Of a DNA stretch of 64,000 nt, positions 53,801-64,000 are shown in pieces. Source of the stretch: Leptoclinus maculatus (taxonomy: Eukaryota; Chordata; Actinopteri; Perciformes; Stichaeidae); NCBI GenBank assembly GCA_032191485.1, contig JAVDOI010000016.1:11828759-11892758 (forward strand), given 5' to 3'. Under the pieces are notes generated by a model. That model was not told the DNA's origin. It was given only the letters and a program-made list of their open reading frames with translations, and made no database searches. A program made the translations under genes and the position numbers. How positions within the stretch are numbered: the first letter of the stretch is position 1; every line of letters begins with the position of its first letter.

Positions 53801-55870
53801 ATGTCGGACTCATGGTGGACCTCATTTGTATTTGGTTTCTTTGGTATTGAGCAAATTAAAATCAGCAATAGAAGTGATGACATGTCTTTGCCTCTTTCCG
53901 TTTTATGTAAAGAGACAGGACTATTACAAATGTCAACTCTTGGTCTCTATTTCTCATTGTCTGAGATTCACCAGCAGGTGCAATTTTAATAAACACAAAG
54001 GAAACGGAGTGCTTGGTATTCGGAGCACATCAGCTCCGGCCGAGGAGTGTGAGCCCCAGATCCTTGTGTAAGCCCTCCAAGAGTAAGAGCTACATCACAG
54101 AAGTGCATCAGAAGTACAGAGCTAATCCCCCCCCCCCCCCCCCGGCTCACCCACCCACCACACCTTCCAAATACCTCCACCCTCTTTCGCTCTTTGTGCC
54201 AAAGTAGCACAGCAGGTTGCAGCGATAAGACTTTTTTTCTGAAGATCCCGATGAATGGACTGTTTCAAGTGTGAAAACACCGCTAACACACTTAGGATTT
54301 CATACTTTCTGTTTGCTGCAGCAGCATAACTAGAGGTGGCATTGGAACCTGACATTCCAAATGAGGTAAATGGTGGGCTGTGTTGGAAATCAAATACAAA
54401 CGGGGAGTGATTGTGCATAAATAAACCGGCAGCAAACATGGAAGGTAAACACCTCTGTTCGTTCAGTGAGATCATCAATTATAAGACTGCCGTTAAGTAG
54501 CTGGCATGTCTTGCGACCCTTTTTGAGGCTCTTGACCCCATGTTTGGAACAGCGGCATTCACAGCTGTTCGCCACAGAATGTGTCTGAGCATTTCAGCTG
54601 TATCTGTACGAAGAAGACTAGTTAGACCTTTTGTCATCAACTTTCCAGAAAATGATTTCTAATGATTGCGTTGGATTCTGGTCTACTGAGGCTGTTGCTG
54701 ATGGGAAAATTGCTTTATTTTCTAGTATGTGAAATTGTATGATAAAGTCGGTGCATCACCGGCGAGTGTTTTATAGAAAACAATTCCCTTTGACTGTGGT
54801 TGACTTCACTTTCACAGTTGATAATTTCCTCTTAGTCATTTCTGTTGTAGCTGCAGAATAAATGTGTGTGTTGTGCGTATTTGGCTTGTAAGGCTTTAAC
54901 AATAAGAAGAACTTTTAGCAATACAACTTTGTTTTAATTGTGCACAGTGTTTTAGTGTGGATAAGATGCACTGTTAAGTAGACCCCTATGCAACGATATG
55001 CGTGTTATCTTCCCCCTAATAATGGTACATTGATGCATTGTCAGCATGACTACTACGCAACACTGTTCAGGATGCTGACATTCAGTTGTGCTGTTGCATT
55101 TGATTGCTGTTGATCCCAACCTAAATGAAATGTCTGTTTCATTTTAGTATTTTCCAACTACGGAACATAACAAAAACCAGAACCCTTACTTCAAGTTTTG
55201 GAAAAAGTCAGCCATGCTTTTATTACATCACGCCTCGACTACCGTAACACCTTGTTCCCCTTATTAATCTTTACACCAACTGGTCCAGGAGCAGCGAGGC
55301 GTGTTGACAAAACCCAAACGTATACTGCATACAAACACAGTTTCAACAACTCTCAACTGGACCCCCTATGAGTTCTAAGATTGATTTTGAAATTGTACTT
55401 TTGAAATACAGGATATTACAAAGTCAGAAACCTTAAAGGAACAGCCTCCCACAACCTCTCAGAGAAGCCAAAATACAAATGTTTGTATTTTGACTTGCTC
55501 GCTTGCATGCAGTGAGAGTCTTCTTACCTGAACCTCTGTCTGGCCGTCTGCCTCTCTGGACTCTTGCACAGATGGCCGATGTAGTAGAGCGGGAAGAAGA
55601 GGCAGTTCCAGGAGGTGGCGAACCAGGTGAGGGTGAAGGGGGCGTCAAACTGCTTAAAGGTGAGCTTGGCCAGCTGGGTGGACCCGGCCCAGGAGGAGCA
55701 CACGCATATAACCATGGCGACCCCCCACAGGGCCTTCCGCACCTGTACGGTCGTCACTCTGATGCAGCAGTGGAGCTTCCGCTTGCTGGAGCCGGACTCC
55801 ACTCCGGCCGTACCGCTAGCCGTCTGTGCGTCTGTGGGGCCCACCACATTCTCCTTGGGGCGGTCTTCTC
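47465..55870 (-). CDS. slc35f3: SLC35F3, EamA/nucleotide-sugar-transporter-like carrier, 5' exon not found (403 aa seen)
   Basis: Exons in transcript order: 55528-55870, 52348-52567, 48917-49042, 48227-48419, 47986-48075, 47465-47706. All minus-strand splices are GT-AG and in phase; the first begins with the last 2 bases of a codon, so an upstream exon of roughly 25 codons must exist. Readable family blocks include SSWAGSTQLAKLTFKQFDAP, INTTDVSALFCCNKAFVFLL, AGIVMMTYADGFHSHSVIG, GSAKFGEAALFLSIVG and NFGIAITYPTLISLGIVLSV, with about ten membrane spans in all. The match to human SLC35F3 is nearly continuous from residue about 27. SLC35F3 is a multi-pass membrane carrier described as a putative thiamine transporter; the substrate is not proved by sequence. 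Introns of 3-4 kb separate the three 5' exons. TARBP1 lies near it in mammals as well. Confidence 0.95.
49365..49857 (-). repeat. Teleost interspersed repeat in an SLC35F3 intron
   Basis: Read on the minus strand it starts near CAGTGGTGGAAGATGTACTC and TTTACTTAAGTAAAAGTACC and ends around ATAAAATGGAGATACTCAAG. This is the start and end of a repeat I recognise as very abundant in teleost genomes, with a palindromic TTACTTAAGTAA near its end. Non-coding; class unassigned. Confidence 0.75.
50808..50847. repeat. (GA)n microsatellite
   Basis: Pure GA run of 20 units in an SLC35F3 intron. Confidence 0.95.
52600..55500. other. SLC35F3 intron, no exon seen
   Basis: AT-rich non-coding sequence with two poly(C) runs (53322-53334 and 54127-54143). 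The repeated phrase CTCTTTGTGCCAAAGTAGCACAGCA occurs at about 54190 and, slightly changed, at about 53365, and suggests a local duplication. No ORF joins to the gene by splice sites. Confidence 0.5.
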
Positions 55871-58800
55871 CTAAACATGAACACATACATGATAGATTGA
55901 ACACACTGATAGTAACCAGTTTGTTCTATGATCAGGAATGGTTTTTATTATATTTCTTCAGAAGAGGGAATTTTGCTTTAGAGTTACCACATCAAACCAA
56001 TCTGATTCAGGCACATTTTCAAACTAAAAACAAAATGATGCATATGTACTTTCTTTGTTTCATTCTTTGTTTATCTCTTGCATAAAATCTGTCATAAGAG
56101 CCTGTAGGAAACTCTGTTCTGTGTGTGAATGACTTCAGGTCACCCGTGTCTTGCCAAGTTTTCTGGCTAAAGATAGCTTCTTTCACAGTTTAATTGAACT
56201 TGAAGGTAATCAATCAGACATCCGAGTTAAAAATGTGGTGATCAAGTGTGACAGGCTGCAGCCAAACAGAGGACAAAAGAGGGCAGATCTGATATCCAAT
56301 CCAAGGCGACCTCTTCTCCACCTCGTGAGTTACAATGACGTGTGGGTGTGTGTGTGTGTGTGTGTGTCTATGCGTGTGCTTTTGTGTGTGTGTGTGCCCC
56401 AGAGTGCCCAAAGGCACACACAGCACTGCTTAACTTTGCTATTGCTCCCGTCACAACCTGATAGCCTCCATACATCTTCAGTAATGTGTGAATTGAGGCA
56501 AAGTGTTGACGTGCTGTTTTCTGTCCCACTCACACCCCACTCTGTGCGTCAAAGCTGATTCACTTACCTCGAGTCATTGAACTTACTTATGGATACTGTG
56601 TTTATTGTGGCCTCCAAACAATTCAGTTATAACTGTACAATCCTGTGCTGAGGCATAGAAGCTAAGAAGCTCAAACACACAACCTAACAACAGACATATT
56701 ATTCATCCATACAGCAGATCGTCATTCTCTCAGCCTCCCTCTATCTAACAATGACATTGTGTATAAACGATACTTCAACATATCTTCGCTAAGACTGTAG
56801 CGAACATCCACGGAAGGATGACAAAACTGAAATGTCAATGACACAATCTGAACTAATAAGCTCTCTCCAGAGACTGCTCTGAGGACCCTATATGTCACTT
56901 AGTGGTTGAATGTGCCTGGACATACTCAGAGGTTGAGTCTACCACGGTTTATGACTCTGACGTTTTTTTTACGAGCATCTACATTACACTACATTACACA
57001 GAGACCCAGACTGATTTTTGACGCAACATGTACTTTAACTGCTATGTTATGCTGAGCTAACATTCATTTCCATTCATTTATTATGCATATAGGTACACGT
57101 GTATATCTAGATAGGTCTGTCTGTGTCATGATAACAATGTCTTTCTATGTTGTTTAATTCATTCTGTATTTAATTGATCCGGTTTTATTCAGTGATCTAT
57201 ATCAACTGTTTGGTACCTTTCTGCAGCAGTCCCTGTACACCTTGAGAAGAACTCCGTAGCAACCCTGAGATTAAGATTTAATTGATTAATATCAAATTTT
57301 GAAGTTTTCCCTATTTATCTCAAATCGGGTGGCGTCCTAAATTTAATTTTGTGTTAAATTCTGTTAGTTAAACTAATGGTGTCTTATGGCGTAAGCTGAG
57401 TACCATCATTCTTTTATACTAATTGATGGGTGTATGAATCATAATTGAATTATTAATAATCATTACATATCTTGATATTAATTCATTATTATTTATTAAA
57501 TCTACCAGCAACAACGCTACAAGACTATAAATGATTGTATTTGTATTGAAGCCAAACAGAGCCTACAGCTATACTTTCACCACAGAGAACAAAACTACAA
57601 ATCACAACTTTTCAATCAGGGAAGTGAGGGGACCGCACAGAAAACAACCTTGTATATCATCCCTGTTTCATAACGGCTGCACAACATGCACCGTCTTCTG
57701 TAGCTTCCCGCCTTCCAACAAGTTAAAACAGAGGGATCTCCCTAATGGTGCTTCCAGAGGTAATGATGTGCCGCAGGGAGTCTTTTGCTGATTCATCTTC
57801 ACTGTACACTGCTGACTGGAATACAGGACGCACTTCAAAAAGATAACTAATAATCTAACTTAAATTGGGGTTACACTGTGAAAGTTGTTATTGTATGGCA
57901 TGAACAGGACACTGAACTCATATTATTTTAGTTGGCTGTGTTAGTTTATCATACTAACTGATGAAACCGTCTGCCTCTATGTTAATGTGATCAGTCAAAG
58001 GGACACCTATCTTCTTATATAAGCAGCGTGCTACATATTTTACAGAAAAGCTGTATCCATCACGCCCAATGAGACGGCTCATTCTTCCTGGAAGAGCTGC
58101 TTCTGACCTTGCCAGGTGGCCACAGATTAACATCCCCGATGACTATCGCCTCCCATGCTAATGCCCCGGCTTCCCCCGGCTCTCTGCTAAATGCACAACA
58201 ACAGATTTTTATTTCTGTTCATCTGCTATGAAAATGTAATGCAATTAAGATGAAATTGTTCTGCATTATTTGGGTATTCTGAACAATTGCCTCCTGCTCC
58301 CGAGAAAAAAAAGAAGCAATTGACAGCTCTTACATTCCTGCGGCAAATTTGGAAGCAATGAAAGATGATTCAAGATCATTGTCTGTTCTTGCGATGGAAT
58401 GATGAATCAGCAAGGACCCCAAAAAAAAGAGCCAGACGCACGTGGATGCCTGTCAAAGTCTTGGGCACATGGGTGAGAATTAAGTTTCTCTATTCTGAGC
58501 TCCGAGCCTCTTTGTCTTGTTCTGAAGGTCACGTCTTGTTTACGGCGCCCAGTTTTTGTCCTTCCTGGGCCTCCGTCCCACATCCCGTGGCCCTGGCCGC
58601 TGCTCCATACTGCAGCACAGTTTAATCTTCCAAATGCAGTGATGGGCCAAGCCAATCAGCCCCCAGAGTGGAACTGGGGCCCAGCCAAGCATTTCCAGCG
58701 CTGGCCCATGTGACCACACTTAGTGAAGTGTCATGACAACATTAAAGGTCCTGTCACACTTCAAATACGCTGTTACCATAATACTCCGAAGATAATACGT

Positions 58801-61800
58801 TATCAATGTTATTAAATGAAACACGGTTGCATAAATTATTAATTAAAGCTTCTATGATTTAATGCTGAGGCATCATTCATTTGTTACCCAGTGACTTGAT
58901 GGTAATGCACTTGTTTCTTGAGCCTGACGGTGACTAATGATACTGTATCAACCTTGAAAGCCGGCGATGAACAATATGGAGCATTGCTGAACTCATCAGT
59001 GTGAGAGAGCTGGGTCAGTAGAGTGGCTGTGTGAGATAGAAAGGCTCCTCTGCTAATGAGATTTGAAGCCATTACTACCATAATTGAAACACCTGGAAAG
59101 AATCTCCTTCTTTAACTGCTAAATGATGAACTGAAAGCTCTTAACCATATCGGTTTGTAATCAAATGTCAACTGTCAAGGTCAGACATGACTGCGGTAAA
59201 AAGCAGGCACATGAAACCTTTGGTTTGATTTAGTGCATTTGTTTTATAATATCTAATAATTACTCTCAGCATTTCACACACTAAAACAGATAAGGATTAG
59301 GTGTAATTGCAGATTACTGTATTAACTAAGATGCTCAATTCAACACGAAATGAAAATATCTCCGCTCATTCAACACAATCTATGTCCAAATGTGCTTAAC
59401 TGAACCTAACAGGCATCTGCGAAATCACTGGAGACAGGAAGAAAGTGTTTGGCATCCTTGTAGGTCCAGATTTGGATCCAATCTGACAGATGAATAGACG
59501 TCTTCTACTCCATCCCAACCATTCAGCCTACTAACACCACGGAATTCAATGTGCACAGGTAGAGGCGGTCTCAAGCAAAGAGAACATGTTAAAAGAAAGT
59601 GTTTATGATACTTAAAGCATTTATGGAAAGAAAAGGAAAATATTTCAGCGCTGCTGGGTCTTTGTCACAGTGAACTGTACAATACTTTTTCCTTAATTAA
59701 CATTTTTAGGAGGAAAATCCACTTGTTCTGTGTGACAAATCAGTCCATTTACCACTATAGGCTCAGTAAATCAATCTTTAGCTTATTTGTTCATTTGTCT
59801 GCCTCTAGGGTTTTAGTACCCTGAGCACCTCGTGCGGAGAGTATTTAATATACATTCTACTTCCAGTAGGGTCGAAGTACTCCGCTTGGTGTTGAGATTT
59901 ATGTGGACAGTTTTCCAGTTTTTTCCTTCCATCTCCGTGAATGCTTCCCTGCTTCCCTGCTTCCCGACCAGCGTCGTTCCCACTCACGCTCCCCTCCCTC
60001 CCCTCCCTCCCCCTACAGACTCTGCAGTGCAGATCTCTCCTGCTGATAGCTGCAAATCCCAAACGTGCCAGCGGAGCCCTGCCTGACTGCCTTTTCTCAC
60101 ACTTCACAAAGCCTGGCCATGACAGGCCAAGAAAGTCCAGCTATGTCTCTCTGTAGGCTCCCTGAACAGGCCACTCTCTCTGCCCCCCCCCCCCCCCCGT
60201 GCTACAGACCACCAGAGATGCTAGCAGGCAGCAGTGACGATAGTGACGATAGTGACGATAGTGCCAGGCGTGCGTTGGTTCGCCGTGGTGGCCGTACAAC
60301 TGCCGGGACTGCTTCTCTGGGACCTCAAGTTAGAGACACCGAAGTAAGAGAAGTTTGTCTGTTTGTCTGTTTGGCGACACCTCCGTGGGAGGAAGAGTGC
60401 ACTGCAGCGCTCTGCCTCAGTGATTCAAGAGGGTAAACAGATCAATCACCGATACACACTTCAGAGGAACTCTTCTCCTTGTCTTACTGTCTCTTGGGTC
60501 TCTGATGGTGATGAATATGAATTAACTGGTGCAACGTCCTCGTTCTGTCATGCTCATAATCAAACATTATACCATGCTGTATATCACATCAACCATAAGT
60601 TTATTTTTAGGTGTAATGATCTAGATTTAAAAAAGAGCTTCTTTGCACAAATGTAGGATATAAATGCAAAACGCCTGTTCATCTTTGGCTGTCACACAAC
60701 ATCAATCAGTGCATCAGTACTCTTTATAAAAATAACTCCTTCAATCCCATGTTGACCAACGCGGTTTGTCATTTCTGACATGTCAAAGTCTGAGCCTTAC
60801 TGTTTAAAAAGTAAGACCATTTCTGGATATTTAAAGCAAGCTATAAACTACAAATGTCACACTACAGAAGGATGGGAGTTTTATCCTGTCAGGTCAGACA
60901 GACAGGCTGAAGACAGACGGGCAGCAGTCACTGTCTTTGTAATGTCTAAGTCTGACAGAGAGTGGGAGTCTGTGATACTTGGCTGTGACAGCTTGGTCAG
61001 GCCAAGCTGACAGTCAGAGGCCTTTCAACTCACCAGAGCAGGCTCATCTGACAAGACTGTCTCGCTCAATAACACAACAGAGAGTCAGGCCGCAAACACA
61101 CCCCCCGCTGCATCAACCAGCTGATAGGTGGGACCACATGGGCTGAGGGGACAAAGGCCCAGGAGGGCAGACAAGGGCGGGCCGACTGTTACTGATCCCA
61201 CTCTCCCTAATTCCCGACCGGTTTCTCCTTCAACCTCAGAGGACGACGGAGCAACTTCCTTTACCGAGTTGCAAACTTGTTGTTTGTCACTGCCCCGACC
61301 TGCCCAGCTGGTTCAACAGATGCTCGCGATACAGGTCAATGCTGCGGCCCTCCGATGCCTCATTGGCTAGTGACACGACAAAACACTGGTGCAAGGAGGC
61401 CAGCGTGTGTTTGTGTGTGTGTGTCCATGCACTGTGTGTTACAGCAGAGCAATAGTAATTACTCACTTTTGGTAGCGGGTACACTGCCCAAGAGTACGTC
61501 CCACAGTCCTGAAGCGTTCCTCCCTCCCTCCATCTTGCAGTCCGTTACAATAGTGACTGTAGCGTGATGGACCTGTAGTTTAACAGACTGGCAAGAGTCC
61601 CGGCACTTTCCGACACAAATCAATATTTAAAAGATTTGGCCACAGCGTCCCTGTTGAAGTAATGGATAGACAACCACCCCAGGTGTACACTCTGAGTGTC
61701 TGCACAAACAGCGGTTTTACTCCCTTCCTGCACCCCAAGGCCACTGATAACACATGAACTCCATCAGACTTACATGATGCTGACTTTGGACTTCACTATT

Positions 61801-64000
61801 TCCAGATTTCAACCTTACCATTACATCGCTGCCGTGAAATGACCCTTACAGTTGACTGAAACGTTTTTTTAATGGCATCAGAAGAAAAAGTGTGTCCAAC
61901 AAGATTTAGATGGAGTGAACTGCCAACTAAGTCATTTTTAAAGATGAAGGAAACATTTTTACTGACTCCCGGGCTGGTCACAATTACAAGAAACTGCTGT
62001 AGGGGGTGGTGTAAATATTTTGTTATTTCAGGTTTGTAATAATTAGCCCTATAGATCCACCACAAGTGTACCATCTGGTCTACTGGCTGCATTCAATATT
62101 TAGAAAGGATAGACAGCCGTCCCGCATCCTAAAGAAATCTTTCGGATCAACTCCCTCAAATGCAGGATTAGAGTTTAGAGCTTCCTCTTCACATATTTTG
62201 CAAGAGGACTTTGCTCAAAGATGAAACACTACGACACGGTTGCAGAAGGCACTTTCTTGTATGAAATACAAATGAGATATATGCGGCAAGGAAGTCGTGG
62301 CAGCAAACCTCAAATGAACTTATACGATGAATTGATTTAGCACATAACATCAATCCATCTGCTCAGCTAAATCTCATTTATTACAATGAAACTGGTGGCT
62401 TTCTCTGCACAGACACTCTGCATTACATAAACCAGAGCAAAGGCTTGGCCTCACAACTAAATAAAAGCCCTGTCACAGTGTATTCATTGCACACTCATCA
62501 AGCAAGAAAGCCCCGTTTCACTTGCTTTTAAAATGATTTTAAAAGCATTCCTCCTCCGACTACCCTCAAAGTCAACTCCAATTACATCCAGAGGATTAAA
62601 GTGAGACGTCACATTTTAAGGAGCTTCGACAGGAAATCTTCAAAATTCACAGCTGCTTCTGGGGATCTTTTAACACCACTGATGCAGGTTAAACACGTAT
62701 GTACGTATGTTTGACCTTTGTTTTCATCTCCATGGGGGTTTTCCTGTTCACACAGGCCTGAATGTAAATTTACATACAAATAGGACGCATGCAAATGAGA
62801 TTGAGATGCAAGTTTCTATTCATGTCCTTTGTGAGTACACTTGAAGGAAACATGTCATGTTATTTTTGATTTTGTGCTCTTCCCCCCCCCCCCCCCCCAA
62901 ATTGACAAAATCATTCATGTCTTAAAGTGGTAATCTCCCTCGCCCAGTGGTGAATGCTGCTGCTCTTTTGCTAAATGCACATATTTTATTAAGATGACTA
63001 TGAATCATGCACTGTGCACTAACAGCGGGGCAGACGGGACAAATCGACTGACTTTTCATCCATCACTTCAAGCAATATCCACACAAAGCAACGAGTCTCA
63101 TAGTTAACATTGCTGCATTTCTCAACACACCTTTAAAATCTTTTTTTAAGCACACAGAATAAAGCAAACTGCTTGACTGTCCAGAATAACATGATAATCC
63201 ATCTCACTGGGAGACACTGAAGAGCCAATTTGATGCTAAATGAGTTCATTATCTGTACATTTCATCCTCTACTTCTGAGTGTGAACCGTCATAATTTGCT
63301 ATCAATCGATTGACGTGTGGTCAAGTTGCATGGGGCCCTGGAGAGAAGTTCAGCTCGCTCTTAACAGAAGCTGGTAAAATATGAAAGCTTCCTCTGGGAC
63401 GTATGTACACTGCATCAGTTTTCAAAGACGCCTGTTCTGTTTCCAAGCGTGTAATGAAATTAAAGAGATGAAAGGGATTTTTATGAACTTCCCCGCCTAT
63501 GATGACACAACACAGATATTCCCCAAAGACATCATCACTAGAAACATATTTAAAGAGAAGTCAATAGGTGTCAACCATGGGCCGTTGGTTGGGTGGATTC
63601 ATCACGAGAGCACACACGAGAAGAGATAAATGCTGCGGATGAAGACAGTGAATCTTTTGGTCACAAAACAAAAGCATTTAGGGAACGCAGGACGATTCTG
63701 GGATGTGCTCAAAATTCTACCACTAAGTCTGATGTCAAAATTGATTGGTGGCGGTTCCACCTTTCCCTCAAAGCGCAAAGCCTGGCTGCATCTGACTTGA
63801 TAGTTCCAGAAGAGATGTTACGAATGTAGAAAAAAAATACAATTCCATGTTCAAATCAGAAAAAAAAAAAAACACCCCACCAGATTAGACTTCTGAATTT
63901 GGTTTTGCAGCTGACTATGTCGCAACATTTCCTCAATCTTGTTGTTTCAAAACATCGGCACACTAATACTCTGTGCCACTGTGGATGTTAAACTGGACAC
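55871..64000. other. Upstream SLC35F3 region, probably first intron; no coding exon identified
   Basis: 8.1 kb with no recognisable coding exon, although the missing SLC35F3 first exon should be upstream of 55870 on the minus strand. I looked for the short leader typical of the family (ending in a Lys-Val-Glu-Gly-like tail before a donor) and did not find it. Features seen: a GT run at 56340-56370, poly(C) runs at 60183 and 62882, a 9-base tandem repeat at 60233-60259, and AT-rich blocks with homeodomain-like TAATTA/TAATGC words that may be conserved non-coding elements. Confidence 0.5.
60233..60259. repeat. Nine-base tandem repeat, three copies
   Basis: AGTGACGAT is repeated three times exactly. 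In one + frame it reads SDDSDDSDD within an ORF containing a proline stretch from the neighbouring poly(C). See the corresponding finding. Confidence 0.9.

Noticed and set aside
56560..56640. A minus-strand donor (GAG followed by GTAAGT near 56577) tested as the end of SLC35F3 exon 1
   Set aside because: The sequence before it has stops in the needed frame and no family resemblance.
59805..60107. 100-codon minus-strand ORF, tested as SLC35F3 exon 1
   Set aside because: No similarity to the known leader of SLC35F3 and no suitable donor.
60860..61020. Small inverted repeat CAGCTTGG/CCAAGCTG near 60990
   Set aside because: An 8-base stem is expected by chance in a window of this size.

Overview
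The window is eukaryotic, intron-rich nuclear DNA from a bony fish. The evidence is vertebrate gene families with GT-AG introns, several interspersed repeats typical of teleosts, long GT/AC microsatellites and small introns. A spiny-rayed (percomorph) teleost is the best guess, from the repeat families. There are no bacterial genes, operons, CRISPR arrays or viral genes.

Five protein-coding genes can be read exon by exon, with splice phases that agree throughout. Left to right: (1) FAM135A, + strand, coding 4468-15579, 19 coding exons, 1370 aa, a putative serine-hydrolase-fold protein. (2) An FRMD1/FRMD6-family FERM protein, best called frmd1, + strand, 20608-26446, 13 coding exons, 588 aa. 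(3) TARBP1, the SpoU/TrmH-type RNA 2'-O-methyltransferase, + strand, 27689-41090, 29 exons, 1624 aa. (4) An orphan class A GPCR, + strand, 41932-44732, 3 exons, 526 aa. (5) SLC35F3, - strand, 47465-55870, six exons seen (403 aa including the C terminus). Its first coding exon was not found and may lie in the unexplained 8 kb on the right or beyond the window.

Layout: 1-2700 holds no gene. About 2700-2807 is the probable FAM135A first exon and promoter. 15580-16990 is the FAM135A 3' UTR and 16990-20500 is an intergenic or frmd1 5' region. frmd1, TARBP1 and the GPCR then follow head to tail with very short gaps: about 264 bp from the frmd1 poly(A) signal to the TARBP1 ATG, and about 300 bp from the TARBP1 poly(A) signal to the GPCR ATG. 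The GPCR and SLC35F3 are convergent, with an unassigned 2.7 kb between stop codons that is probably mostly 3' UTR. 55871-64000 is non-coding, probably SLC35F3 intron, and contains AT-rich blocks that look like candidate conserved non-coding elements.

The genes do not form a pathway. The interest lies in architecture: TARBP1 and SLC35F3 are also neighbours on human chromosome 1q42, whereas FAM135A and FRMD1 are on human chromosome 6. Repeats include a pure 306-base GT array in a frmd1 intron, an internally deleted LINE and a 286-base terminal-inverted-repeat element (both in the TARBP1 intron that splits the SpoU domain), and several teleost interspersed repeats.
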